From Actinomycetota bacterium (GTDB lineage Bacteria; Actinomycetota; Actinomycetes; Nanopelagicales; Nanopelagicaceae), in the NCBI GenBank assembly GCA_947457445.1, contig CANGVO010000010.1:1-16133 (forward strand): a DNA stretch of 16,133 nucleotides, read 5' to 3'. The position numbers were made by a program, and so were the translations under genes. The number at the start of each line of letters is the position of its first letter. Within the stretch, counting starts at the first letter, position 1. Shown piece after piece: positions 1 to 7,157 of this stretch. Below the pieces are notes generated by a model, which did not search any database, was not told where the DNA came from, and saw only the letters and a program-made list of their open reading frames with translations.

Positions 1-188
1 ATGCGATCGCCTTCAACAAAAGATGCTGCAAGATCATTTTCGGTAAGGCGCTTCATCTCCTCCAACATCCCCATCGCAGTTTCGCGATCGAGTTCACTAA
101 AGATTGATGTACCTAAAACCTTTTCTGTACCGAGCAGGTCAAAGAGGCAGAATTCGATATCGCGCAGATTGGCGTTGTAATGGCTCAT
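1..188 (-). CDS. Acyl-CoA dehydrogenase, FadE5-like, N-terminal part (runs off window)
   Basis: This reading frame is open from an ATG at 188-186 to the left edge, giving 62 residues that begin MSHYNANLRDIEFCLFDLLG. That N-terminus, followed by an acidic helix with the segments FSELDRETA and LAASFVEGDR, is what I recognise from the large (about 600-residue) actinobacterial acyl-CoA dehydrogenases of the FadE5 type. These FAD enzymes carry out the first step of beta-oxidation, forming trans-2-enoyl-CoA. The catalytic and FAD-binding regions lie outside the window, so activity cannot be judged. The gene is divergent from dcd across an 88-nt spacer. There is no Shine-Dalgarno sequence; CATTAT lies 6 nt before the ATG, which fits a leaderless start. 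The family call rests on N-terminal similarity recalled from memory. Confidence 0.8.
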   Translation of the reverse strand, partial: MSHYNANLRDIEFCLFDLLGTEKVLGTSIFSELDRETAMGMLEEMKRLTENDLAASFVEGDR

Positions 189-194
189 GGGCAA

Positions 195-200
195 ATAATG
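195..200 (-). promoter_or_regulatory. Putative -10 element of the acyl-CoA dehydrogenase gene (leaderless)
   Basis: On the minus strand CATTAT is followed by TTGCCC and then ATG. The spacing matches the other first genes in this window. The first base is C rather than T, and I see no -35 element. Confidence 0.4.
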
Positions 201-264
201 CTACCCGCCAGTAACTTACGCAAGCCCCAGCGCGCACTTCGCCAAACTTTTCCTTGAGGTCATA

Positions 265-270
265 TAGGCT
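265..270 (+). promoter_or_regulatory. Putative -10 element of dcd (leaderless)
   Basis: TAGGCT is followed by six bases (CACGCC) and then the GTG start. A TANNNT hexamer at this distance puts the transcription start on or next to the start codon. There is no purine-rich ribosome binding site. The same hexamer precedes pstP. Confidence 0.5.
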
Positions 271-276
271 CACGCC

Positions 277-855
277 GTGCTTCTAAGTGATCGCGATATC
301 CGCTCCGAAATCAACGCTGGCCGCGTAGCTGTCGAACCATTTGAAGAGGCGATGATCCAACCTTCATCAGTTGATGTCCGCCTTGATAAATTTTTCCGCG
401 TCTTTGAAAACCATAAGTATTCGGTGATCGACCCTTCAATTGAACAAGCAGAGCTAACCCGCGAAGTTGTCGCCGAGGATGGCGAAGCATTTATTTTGCA
501 CCCAGGTGAATTCGTTTTAGCGAGCACTTACGAAATCATTACCTTGCCAGATGACATTGCCGGTCGCCTTGAAGGAAAATCATCGCTGGGACGCCTCGGG
601 CTGCTTACCCACTCAACTGCTGGATTTATTGATCCTGGTTTTTCCGGACACATCACTTTAGAACTTTCTAACGTCGCAAACTTGCCGGTCAAGTTATTTC
701 CAGGAATGAAGATCGGTCAGCTCTGCTTGATCAAACTTTCATCACCTGCCGAGCATCCATACGGCTCTGCGATTTACGCATCACGCTATCAGGGTCAGCG
801 CGGGCCAACCCCAAGCCGATCTTTCATGAATTTTCATCAGAGTAAGATCAAGTAA
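277..855 (+). CDS. dcd: dCTP deaminase, probably the dUMP-forming (bifunctional) type
   Basis: The 192-residue protein starts at GTG with MLLSDRDIR, the standard beginning of this trimeric family. It deaminates dCTP to supply dUMP for thymidylate synthesis. The central signature is complete: [11 protein letters not shown] at about 97-106, [12 protein letters not shown] at 111-122 and LEL at 128-130, with E129 as the expected catalytic glutamate. A C-terminal [21 protein letters not shown] segment at 161-181 forms the usual lid. The HSTAG wording matches actinobacterial homologues such as the M. tuberculosis enzyme, which combine deaminase and dUTPase activity and release dUMP; that bifunctionality is inferred here. 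Length is normal. The gene leads a co-directional group with lemA, 43 nt downstream, and htpX, although a functional link is not obvious. Confidence 0.95.
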   Translation: MLLSDRDIRSEINAGRVAVEPFEEAMIQPSSVDVRLDKFFRVFENHKYSVIDPSIEQAELTREVVAEDGEAFILHPGEFVLASTYEIITLPDDIAGRLEGKSSLGRLGLLTHSTAGFIDPGFSGHITLELSNVANLPVKLFPGMKIGQLCLIKLSSPAEHPYGSAIYASRYQGQRGPTPSRSFMNFHQSKIK

Positions 856-857
856 TC

Positions 858-880
858 AGCAAGGGAATACAACCTTTGCT
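858..880 (+). other. Imperfect hairpin in the dcd-lemA spacer
   Basis: AGCAAGG at 858-864 can pair with CCTTTGCT at 873-880 with one bulged base and an 8-nt loop. It sits between the dcd stop and the AAGGGG ribosome binding site of lemA at 882-887. No U-run follows, so it could be a weak terminator, an mRNA end or a 5' structure of a lemA transcript. Low confidence. Confidence 0.25.
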
Positions 881-898
881 TAAGGGGTTGAAATAAAT

Positions 899-1450
899 AT
901 GGAAATCATCATCGCGCTCGCCGTAGTCGGCTTAGCTGTTCTTTTCTTCATCGCCCAATACAACCGATTGATCCGCTTGAACATCAGCGTCGATGAATCA
1001 TTTGCCCAGATCGAAGTTCAACTAAAGCGTCGCTCTGATCTGATTCCTAACCTGGTTGAAACCGTTAAAGGTTATGCAGCACACGAACAAGGAACTTTTG
1101 ACGCTGTCGTAACCGCGCGCGCGAAGGCAACAACTGCATCAACTGTCGCGGATGTCGCAGCCGCTGACGGAGCGCTTACGCAAGCCCTGCGTGGTTTGCT
1201 TGCCGTTGCTGAGGCTTACCCAGACTTAAAAGCATCTGCAAACTTTCTTTCTTTACAAGAAGAACTTTCAACAACTGAAAATAAAGTTGCCTTTGCGCGC
1301 CAGTTCTATAACGACAATGTCCGCAACTTAAACACTGCTGTAAAAACCATCCCCACCAGCTTCTTTGCAGGTTTTGCCAAAGTTACCGAACGCGAATTTT
1401 ACGAAGTTGAAGACCCACAATCACGTAATGTGCCAAAGGTAACTTTCTAG
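899..1450 (+). CDS. lemA: LemA family membrane-anchored protein
   Basis: The 183-residue protein has one N-terminal hydrophobic helix (about 2-20) followed by a soluble, mostly helical domain, the standard LemA layout and length. Conserved LemA wording is present: SDLIPNLVETVKGYAAHE at about 47-64, the helix LQEELSTTENKVAFARQFYNDNV, and a closing segment with FAKVTEREFYEV. The biochemical role of LemA is not established. Its gene is often paired with the membrane protease gene htpX, as here, where htpX starts 6 nt after the lemA stop, so a shared role in membrane-protein quality control is a reasonable inference. The start is supported by AAGGGG at 882-887, 11 nt upstream, making this one of the few genes here with a clear Shine-Dalgarno sequence. 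Confidence 0.93.
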   Translation: MEIIIALAVVGLAVLFFIAQYNRLIRLNISVDESFAQIEVQLKRRSDLIPNLVETVKGYAAHEQGTFDAVVTARAKATTASTVADVAAADGALTQALRGLLAVAEAYPDLKASANFLSLQEELSTTENKVAFARQFYNDNVRNLNTAVKTIPTSFFAGFAKVTEREFYEVEDPQSRNVPKVTF

Positions 1451-1456
1451 TATCTA

Positions 1457-2368
1457 ATGGCAACAAACGATTTTCGCGCACAACAGAGCGCAAATAAAGG
1501 CAAGACCTATTTCCTACTTGCTTCAATGGGTTTGCTAACCGGTCTTGTCGCATATGCAGCACTTACTTATTTCGGCGCAGGAACATCAACTTTTATGGTG
1601 CCACTTGCCGTTGGCATTTCATTAATTGGTGTTTGGGGTTCCTATTACGGATCCGACAAATTAGTTATAACTATGACCGGTGCCAAAGTTATTCAACGTG
1701 AAGATAATCCAGAACTCTTTAACGTCATCGAAGAAGTTGTTATTGCAAGTGGATTACCAATGCCAAAGGTGGCAATAGTCGTAGATAGCGCACCGAATGC
1801 TTTTGCTACAGGCCGGGACCCAGAACACGCACTAATTGCATTCACAACCCGCATCCTGGAAATAATGGATCGCGATGAACTACAAGGCGTAATTGCCCAC
1901 GAGTTATCTCATGTTGCCAACCGAGACACTTTAGTTTCAGCCGTTGCTGCAACTACGGCTGGAGCCATTGCAATTTTGAGCGATTTTTTAATGCGCATGA
2001 TGTGGTTTGGTGGAGGTCGTCGTGATCGCGACAGCAACGCCAATCCAATCATGTTGATTGTTTCATTATTCGTTTTAATCTTGGCGCCAATCGCTGCAAC
2101 GCTACTTAAGAGCGCAATTTCACGTCGCCGTGAATCACTAGCTGATGCAACTGCTGTTTCATTTACCCGCAATCCTGCAGGTTTACGCAAAGCTCTCGAA
2201 GTTTTGGCCGCTGATTCAACTGTTGTGCATCAGAAATCAAATGCGGTTGCGCATATTTGGATCGAATCACCACTTGATGGAAAAGCAGTTTCCAAGATGT
2301 TTTCTACGCACCCGCCGATTCAAGAGCGCATCGCAACCTTGCGCGCCATGGAGTCCTTAGGAAATTAG
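1457..2368 (+). CDS. htpX: HtpX family membrane zinc metalloprotease (M48)
   Basis: The 303-residue protein shows the M48B arrangement: two N-terminal membrane helices (about 18-39 and 45-62), a cytoplasmic catalytic region with the zinc motif HELSH at 148-152 (H148 and H152 as ligands, E149 as the base), two more hydrophobic segments (about 160-182 and 197-218), and the downstream RRRESLADATAV segment at 223-234 whose E226 should be the third zinc ligand. It ends with the usual FSTHPPIQERIATL segment. HtpX cleaves damaged or misassembled integral membrane proteins. The gene follows lemA by 6 nt, so co-transcription is likely. Its stop overlaps the stop of the convergent histidine kinase gene by 4 nt, leaving no intergenic terminator between them. 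Confidence 0.95.
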   Translation: MATNDFRAQQSANKGKTYFLLASMGLLTGLVAYAALTYFGAGTSTFMVPLAVGISLIGVWGSYYGSDKLVITMTGAKVIQREDNPELFNVIEEVVIASGLPMPKVAIVVDSAPNAFATGRDPEHALIAFTTRILEIMDRDELQGVIAHELSHVANRDTLVSAVAATTAGAIAILSDFLMRMMWFGGGRRDRDSNANPIMLIVSLFVLILAPIAATLLKSAISRRRESLADATAVSFTRNPAGLRKALEVLAADSTVVHQKSNAVAHIWIESPLDGKAVSKMFSTHPPIQERIATLRAMESLGN

Positions 2369-3816
2369 GAATTTAAGGGAAAGAAGAGCGTGAATGTTGC
2401 TCCTTCACCCGGCTCTGATTCAACACTTACCTGACCGGCATGTGCGCGCATAACCGCATCAACAATGGAAAGTCCAAGTCCGGTGCCTTCACCATCTGTG
2501 CGAACTCGCGAACTGTCGGCTCGATAGAAGCGTTCAAAGATTCGAGCCTGATCTTTTGCAGTCAAACCTGGCCCATTATCTGAAATTCGAATTCGCACAC
2601 CATCTTCACTTTGGTAAACGACGACGTTAATTTCAGTTCCGGCAGGTGTATGCGTACGTGCATTCGCAAGTAAATTAGCAACAACCTGATGGATGCGATC
2701 GTTATCGCCCAGCGCATAAATCTCTTCGGTTGGCTGATGATAATTAACAATATGATCAGGACCAGCAACACGGGCAGATTCAACAGCGTCAGAGACCAAC
2801 TTAGTCAAATTGACTGGTTCTGATTTCATTTCGCGAGATTGATCAAGCCGAGCGAGCAACAATAAATCCTCGACAAGAGAGCCCATTCGTTTTGATTCAT
2901 TTTCAATACGTCCCAAAAGCTCTTTCGTTTTTTCTTCTCCGCTAACAGCGCCTTGACGATGAAGTTCGGCGAAACCACGAATTGCGGTAATTGGTGTGCG
3001 AAGTTCATGAGATGCATCAGCTACGAATCTACGTAACTTGCTTTCACTTTCAACTCTGGCAGCGAAAGATTCTTCGATACGGCCAAGCATTGTGTTGAGT
3101 GTGTTTACAAGACGACCAACTTCGGTATTGGGTTTAACTTCGGGAAGGCGCGCGGTGAGATCGCCTTCGGCAATGCGTTCTGCGGTTGCTTCAACATTTG
3201 CTAATGGTCTAAGGCTTACAGTTATAACTTTTCGCGAAGCAAGAGCGATAAAGAAGATCATCACAAAGCCAATGAGAATGAATAGCCCTTGCAAGCGATT
3301 TAAAGTGCGATCTATATCTTCAAAAGATTGGGCGACAATTACGCTTCCAAGTCCAGATGGAAGCTCTCGTGTTAATACCCGAAAATCTGAACCCGGAGTT
3401 TCAATAGTAAAAGGCCTACCCCCGTGTTTGGCCACTTTATTAGGAGTAATTCGGCTTAAATAATTGGTAATTTCACTGGCATTTAAGTCGCCACCGATCT
3501 GACCAAGGACCACTCCTGCCGGCCCAATGAGCGTTACTGAAGTTGATGTAGGTATGTTGCGCAGCGGAGCTTGTCTCCGGCCCCGACCATCACGTTCTTC
3601 AAAATCATCTTCATCTGATTGGATTCCTGCTTGTTCCAATCGAGGAATAGAGCCGCCAGCAATACTTAATAGTTCGTTGTCGACTTCATGCGTTAAATAG
3701 TTTTTAAGAAGAGATTGCGCTGCAATATCCGATGCCACAAATCCCATAGTCGAAAGGAGAACTACGCCTAAAGTTAAGCGATTGAGCAGGCTCCAGTTCG
3801 AAGTTGGGCTCTTCAT
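2365..3816 (-). CDS. Sensor histidine kinase with HAMP domain (MprB/TcrY-like architecture)
   Basis: This 483-residue kinase has TM1 at about 12-34, an extracytoplasmic sensor region at about 35-172, TM2 at about 173-194, a HAMP domain at about 196-250, and a dimerisation domain with the H-box FVADASHELRTPITAIRGF, in which H270 is the phosphorylated histidine. The ATPase domain has the N-box NLLANARTHT (about 381-390), DNGPG at 413-417, FERFYRADSS and GTGLGLS at 444-450, so every catalytic box is intact. The sensor region carries an unusual charged stretch at about 68-82: acidic DEDDFEERD followed by RGRRQ. The signal is unknown. The start codon lies directly against the response-regulator stop with no gap, so the pair is one operon. 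The architecture resembles envelope-stress kinases, but orthology cannot be settled by eye. Confidence 0.93.
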   Translation of the reverse strand: MKSPTSNWSLLNRLTLGVVLLSTMGFVASDIAAQSLLKNYLTHEVDNELLSIAGGSIPRLEQAGIQSDEDDFEERDGRGRRQAPLRNIPTSTSVTLIGPAGVVLGQIGGDLNASEITNYLSRITPNKVAKHGGRPFTIETPGSDFRVLTRELPSGLGSVIVAQSFEDIDRTLNRLQGLFILIGFVMIFFIALASRKVITVSLRPLANVEATAERIAEGDLTARLPEVKPNTEVGRLVNTLNTMLGRIEESFAARVESESKLRRFVADASHELRTPITAIRGFAELHRQGAVSGEEKTKELLGRIENESKRMGSLVEDLLLLARLDQSREMKSEPVNLTKLVSDAVESARVAGPDHIVNYHQPTEEIYALGDNDRIHQVVANLLANARTHTPAGTEINVVVYQSEDGVRIRISDNGPGLTAKDQARIFERFYRADSSRVRTDGEGTGLGLSIVDAVMRAHAGQVSVESEPGEGATFTLFFPLNS

Positions 3817-4533
3817 TTATTTCGCCGCAGGCAATCTCAGGCGATAACCAACACCACGCACAGTATGAATAAGTGGCGGATCAAACATATCAATCTTTTT
3901 TCGCAAGTAAGAAATATATGTTTCAACAATTCCGGCATCACCGCGGAAATCGTATTGCCATACGTGATCAAGTATTTGCGATTTAGAAACAACTCGATCA
4001 GCGTTGATTAGCAAGTAACGAAGTAATTGAAATTCAGTGGGGGACATTTCAAGTAATTGCCCAGCACGGTGAACTTCGTGAGTCGCTTCATTTAACTCAA
4101 GATCTGCAAAACGAATTTTTTCGTCATCTGTATCAATTTCGACAACACCAATGCGGCGCAATAACGCGCGAAGACGTGCAACCAATTCTTCCAAACTAAA
4201 TGGCTTTGTCATGTAATCATCGCCACCGATAGTTAATCCAGCAACTTTATCTTCCATGCCATCTTTAGCGGTTAAAAATAAGACGCCGATATTTAATCCT
4301 TCGCTGCGCAATTGGCGGCAGACTTCAAAACCATCAAGGTCGGGCAACATCACATCTAAAACAACTGCATGTGGTTTAAATTCTTCGGCAACCGTCAAAG
4401 CTTCTGATCCGGTTGCTGCTGTGCGCACATCAAAACCTACGAAACGCAGGCTGGTTGAAATTAAATCGCTGATACTAGATTCGTCGTCGACGACAAGAAT
4501 TCGGTGAACGGTCTTACTTTCAGTAGTTGCCAT
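3817..4533 (-). CDS. OmpR/PhoB-family response regulator
   Basis: The 238-residue protein has an intact receiver domain (about 10-125) with acidic pair D16-D17, phosphoacceptor D60 in VVLDVMLPDLDGFE, T88 and K110 in DDYMTKPF. A C-terminal winged-helix DNA-binding domain (about 135-236) includes the typical LEMSPTEFQLLRYLL and ETYISYLRKKID segments and ends with VRGVGYRLR. It should be phosphorylated by the kinase encoded immediately downstream and regulate transcription. The targets are unknown, but direct repeats of TCTCAG 11 bp apart lie just upstream of its own promoter and suggest autoregulation. The start at 4533 gives the normal length. No Shine-Dalgarno is visible and CATTCT lies 6 nt before the ATG, so the message may be leaderless. 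Confidence 0.95.
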   Translation of the reverse strand: MATTESKTVHRILVVDDESSISDLISTSLRFVGFDVRTAATGSEALTVAEEFKPHAVVLDVMLPDLDGFEVCRQLRSEGLNIGVLFLTAKDGMEDKVAGLTIGGDDYMTKPFSLEELVARLRALLRRIGVVEIDTDDEKIRFADLELNEATHEVHRAGQLLEMSPTEFQLLRYLLINADRVVSKSQILDHVWQYDFRGDAGIVETYISYLRKKIDMFDPPLIHTVRGVGYRLRLPAAK

Positions 4534-4539
4534 GGTTCG

Positions 4540-4545
4540 AGAATG
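4540..4545 (-). promoter_or_regulatory. Putative -10 element of the response-regulator operon (leaderless)
   Basis: On the minus strand CATTCT is followed by CGAACC and then ATG. The hexamer-to-start spacing of 6 matches the other first genes in the window, but the first base is C, so it may be a weak promoter that needs activation. Confidence 0.4.
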
Positions 4546-4578
4546 CTCTCATGACCTGAGAGAACGCTGAGAATGAGG
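4546..4578 (-). promoter_or_regulatory. Candidate response-regulator binding site: repeats spaced 11 bp
   Basis: Read on the minus strand, TCTCAG occurs twice with starts exactly 11 bp apart (4572-4567 and 4561-4556), and CCTCA lies just upstream. On the promoter-proximal side TGAGAG (4551-4546) makes an inverted repeat with CTCTCA (4562-4557). OmpR/PhoB-type regulators usually bind tandem repeats about one helical turn apart. The block covers the expected -35 region of the response-regulator promoter, which would suit an autoactivator. Confidence 0.4.
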
Positions 4579-4590
4579 TTAGTTTTTAAC

Positions 4591-4642
4591 GCTTATCGCC
4601 ATTTAGTCAGGCGATGACGCTTCGCTTTAGCGCCATTTAGTC
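4591..4642. repeat. Short direct repeat at the 3' end of crgA
   Basis: CGCCATTTAGTC occurs at 4597-4608 and again at 4631-4642, 34 bp apart. Including the GCTT before each copy, the match is about 18 imperfect bases. The second copy encodes the last residues of CrgA (TKWR and stop, minus strand); the first lies past the stop in another frame. It looks like the trace of a small tandem duplication. Confidence 0.6.
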
Positions 4643-4893
4643 GCGAGGCTGAATCCAACCCCCACGAAGCTAAAGCCGATAATCATGTTCCAAGCGCCGA
4701 TACCCGGAATTGGAAAGCGAGTCTGGCTCACGTAGAAAATGACGATCCAGAAGAGGCCGATCAAGAAATTGGCGACCATTACTGGCGCTAACCAGCTTGG
4801 ACTCTCGAGCGGGCCGTGTGGCTCGGCATCGTGAATCCGCTCTTCGTGAGCATTGTGCTCTTGGACTTTTTTACGCAATTTCGACTTAGGCAT
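4627..4893 (-). CDS. crgA: Cell division protein CrgA
   Basis: The 88-residue protein has a charged N-terminal region (MPKSKLRKKV...), two membrane helices at about 35-55 and 67-84, the conserved loop FPIPGIGAWN at 60-69 and the ending ATKWR. This is the CrgA (UPF0233) family, restricted to Actinobacteria. CrgA is an inner-membrane component of the divisome that interacts with FtsZ and septal peptidoglycan enzymes. Its place next to trpG/pabA and pknB, divergent from the former, is the same as in mycobacteria and supports the call. A TAACCT hexamer 6 nt before the ATG, with no real Shine-Dalgarno, suggests a leaderless transcript. Confidence 0.95.
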   Translation of the reverse strand: MPKSKLRKKVQEHNAHEERIHDAEPHGPLESPSWLAPVMVANFLIGLFWIVIFYVSQTRFPIPGIGAWNMIIGFSFVGVGFSLATKWR

Positions 4894-4899
4894 GGGGAA

Positions 4900-4905
4900 A
4901 GGTTA
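4900..4905 (-). promoter_or_regulatory. Putative -10 element of crgA (leaderless)
   Basis: On the minus strand TAACCT is followed by TTCCCC and then the crgA ATG: TANNNT, a 6-nt gap, then the start. It faces away from the pabA promoter in the 82-nt divergent spacer 4894-4975. Confidence 0.5.
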
Positions 4906-4963
4906 CATGCTAAATCCCCGACATGGAACTACATGGCGGGAAACAGCGAAGGGGGCAACCTGC

Positions 4964-4969
4964 CAGAAT
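4964..4969 (+). promoter_or_regulatory. Putative -10 element of pabA (leaderless)
   Basis: CAGAAT is followed by TGCGCC and then ATG at 4976. It has the window's usual 6-nt spacing but begins with C. There is no ribosome binding site directly upstream, which also argues for a start at 4976. Confidence 0.35.
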
Positions 4970-4975
4970 TGCGCC

Positions 4976-5605
4976 ATGGCCCGCATCCTCGTAGTCGATA
5001 ACTATGACTCTTTCGTCTTTAACTTGGTGCAGTATCTAGGCCAACTCGGCGCCGAATGCACTGTAAAGCGCAACGATGAAGTAAAGGCTAGTGAAGCTTC
5101 TAATTACGACGGAGTACTAATTTCGCCAGGGCCCGGAACACCAGAAGAAGCTGGTATCAGCATTGAAATGATTAATTATTGCGCAGAGAAGAAAATTCCT
5201 TTATTCGGAGTTTGCTTAGGACATCAAGCAATCGCGGTTGCCTTTGGTGCAACCGTCTCGCGCGCACCAGAATTACTTCACGGAAAAACATCACAAGTTA
5301 TTCACGAAGGCAAAGGTGTTTTAAGCAATTTACCTTCACCATTTATCGCAACTCGATATCACTCACTTGCCGTAGAACGCGACACTGTTACAGATGCTCT
5401 TGAGATAACCGGAGCTACCGAATCCGGCGTTGTAATGTCGCTTCGTCACAAAAGTTTGCCGATCGAAGGTGTCCAGTTTCATCCTGAATCAGTGTTAACC
5501 GAACATGGACACTTAATGTTGGCTAACTGGTTGGTGCAGTGCGGAGATGCAAGTGCGCTCGCTAAGTCGGTTGGACTCTCGCCAGTTGTTGGACGTAACT
5601 CTTAA
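4976..5605 (+). CDS. pabA: Glutamine amidotransferase subunit of aminodeoxychorismate or anthranilate synthase
   Basis: I place the start at the ATG at 4976, giving 209 residues beginning MARILVVDNYDSFVFNLVQY, the typical class I amidotransferase start. The frame stays open upstream to 4853, but those residues have no family match and overlap the divergent crgA. Motifs are complete: SPGPGTPEEAG at 50-60 and FGVCLGHQAI at 77-86 with nucleophile C80, and GVQFHPESVLT at 165-175 with H169 and E171 completing the triad. The protein releases ammonia from glutamine for a PabB or TrpE partner acting on chorismate. The sequence cannot decide between folate (PabA) and tryptophan (TrpG) use; an amphibolic subunit is possible. 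The partner is not in this window. Its stop is 1 nt from the convergent pknB stop. Confidence 0.93.
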   Translation: MARILVVDNYDSFVFNLVQYLGQLGAECTVKRNDEVKASEASNYDGVLISPGPGTPEEAGISIEMINYCAEKKIPLFGVCLGHQAIAVAFGATVSRAPELLHGKTSQVIHEGKGVLSNLPSPFIATRYHSLAVERDTVTDALEITGATESGVVMSLRHKSLPIEGVQFHPESVLTEHGHLMLANWLVQCGDASALAKSVGLSPVVGRNS

Positions 5606-5606
5606 A

Positions 5607-7157
5607 TTACGGCGCTTTATTAATTGTAATAGTTACTGGTTTACCAATTGTTTGTGTTGTACCTGGATCCGGTGCTTGTCTAATTACTACACCAATACCT
5701 TGTGCCGCATCGTAATCGTTGAATTCACGAACTAAGAATCCCGCTTGAATTAACAAAGTTTTAGCCTGAATTGCTTCAACCCCAATTAGGTTTGGAACTT
5801 CTACTTCACCACTTGCGATTGTTAAAACAACACCAGAACCAGCTGTAATTTTTGAACCAGGTTCAGGCGTAACGCTAAGAACAGTTCCTTGCGGTTCATC
5901 TGAAGGAGCTGCTTCGGTCTTTGAAATAACCAAGCCTGCGGCCGCTAACAATGTACGCGCATCAATTAAAGACATGCCAACTAGATCATCAGGAACGATC
6001 GCATCTCCCGGACCATCAGAGATAGTCAAAGTCACGGCCGATCCTTTTGTCGCTTGGGTTGTAGCAAGTGGGATTTGGCTAGCAACACGGTCTTTAGGAA
6101 TTCTCGGATCATGAGCACGCTGCACAGTGACTGTGTATTCGGTTAACAGTGCTCGTGCTTCAATTTCAGTCAAACCAACCACGTTGGGGATCTCATTTCC
6201 AAGCGAAGGAGTGGAACTTCCATTTAGCGAAAGTCCAAGTACTGCGGCAATACCCGCGGCCATAACTACCAAACCAGTAAGAATTATGGTTCGACGCGAT
6301 GCAAGAGGTGCCCGGGCAACTTTTGTAGAAATATTTTGTCCCGCTCGAATTTTGTTGATGTCTTGCAACATCGCGTTTGCAGATATGTAGCGATCTTCTG
6401 GTTTCTTTGCGAGTGCAACCGCTAACAAAACTTCGACACTTTCAGGAAGATCCGGTTGAACTTGTCGCGCAGGGATTAGTGAACCTGAAACATGTTGGTA
6501 TGCAATAGAAACTGGAGTTTCGCCGCTATATGGTGGTCGGCCAGTAAGTAATTCATATAACAAACAGCCCGCTGAATAAATATCGGTAGGGGTATCTGCG
6601 ATCTCACCCAGGGCTTGTTCAGGCGAAAGATATTGCGCAGTACCAACCACATTCCAAGTGTTAGTTAGCGTCGCGCCGAGATCATCCATGGCGCGAGCAA
6701 TTCCAAAGTCCATAACCTTCACATCACCTTTATCGGTGATCATGATGTTGGCAGGTTTTATGTCGCGGTGCACAATTCCGCGTTGGTGTGAATAATCAAG
6801 TGCTTCCAAAATTCCAGCGCCAATTTCCAGTGCGCGATCAAGTGGCAACCTTTCGCCACCGTGAATTAACTCGCGCAATGTATGGCCAGAAACTAATTCC
6901 ATAACAATGTACGGAGCGGGCTCTTCGCCAGAGTCATAGACCGCAACAATGCCGGGGTGGTTTAAGCCAGCCGCAGCCTTGGCTTCCTTTCTGAAGCGCG
7001 AAACGAATGTGGGATCTTTAGCTAGATCGCTACGCAAGATTTTTACAGCGACCTCGCGAGATAAACGTTGATCCTGCGCAATGTAAACATCAGCCATTCC
7101 GCCGGTGCCAATCATTTCGCCAAGTTGGTAGCGGGCGCCCAAAATTTTATTCATCAT
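5607..7157 (-). CDS. pknB: Serine/threonine protein kinase PknB with three PASTA domains
   Basis: The 516-residue kinase has a cytoplasmic catalytic domain (about 10-272): glycine loop GTGGMADVY at 17-25, K39 in VAVK, HRDIKPAN at 130-137 with D132, DFG at 150-152, activation-loop threonines T165 and T167 (LTNTW, matching the autophosphorylated pair of mycobacterial PknB) and GTAQYLSPE at 172-180. A juxtamembrane stretch leads to one membrane helix (about 289-309) and three extracellular PASTA repeats (about 321-384, 385-450, 451-514), each with a VP/IP..G...A..LL pattern. PASTA domains bind muropeptides, so this kinase should couple cell-wall state to growth and division. Mycobacterial PknB has four repeats. 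The ATG overlaps the phosphatase stop by 4 nt (ATGA), so translation is probably coupled; a second ATG follows immediately. Confidence 0.96.
   Translation of the reverse strand: MMNKILGARYQLGEMIGTGGMADVYIAQDQRLSREVAVKILRSDLAKDPTFVSRFRKEAKAAAGLNHPGIVAVYDSGEEPAPYIVMELVSGHTLRELIHGGERLPLDRALEIGAGILEALDYSHQRGIVHRDIKPANIMITDKGDVKVMDFGIARAMDDLGATLTNTWNVVGTAQYLSPEQALGEIADTPTDIYSAGCLLYELLTGRPPYSGETPVSIAYQHVSGSLIPARQVQPDLPESVEVLLAVALAKKPEDRYISANAMLQDINKIRAGQNISTKVARAPLASRRTIILTGLVVMAAGIAAVLGLSLNGSSTPSLGNEIPNVVGLTEIEARALLTEYTVTVQRAHDPRIPKDRVASQIPLATTQATKGSAVTLTISDGPGDAIVPDDLVGMSLIDARTLLAAAGLVISKTEAAPSDEPQGTVLSVTPEPGSKITAGSGVVLTIASGEVEVPNLIGVEAIQAKTLLIQAGFLVREFNDYDAAQGIGVVIRQAPDPGTTQTIGKPVTITINKAP

Noticed and set aside
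3038..3463. 141-residue open frame on the plus strand inside the histidine kinase gene
   Set aside because: It lies antisense to strongly conserved HAMP and sensor sequence, has a Ser/Arg/Thr-rich make-up typical of shadow frames and no recognisable motif.
4596..4614. TCGCC...GGCGA hairpin downstream of crgA as a terminator
   Set aside because: Five base pairs with a 9-nt loop and no U-tract on the minus strand; too weak, and it partly arises from the short direct repeat.
4853..4975. Longer N-terminus for pabA (41 extra residues)
   Set aside because: The extension overlaps divergent crgA, shows no family similarity, and the standard MARILVVDNYDSF start is at 4976.
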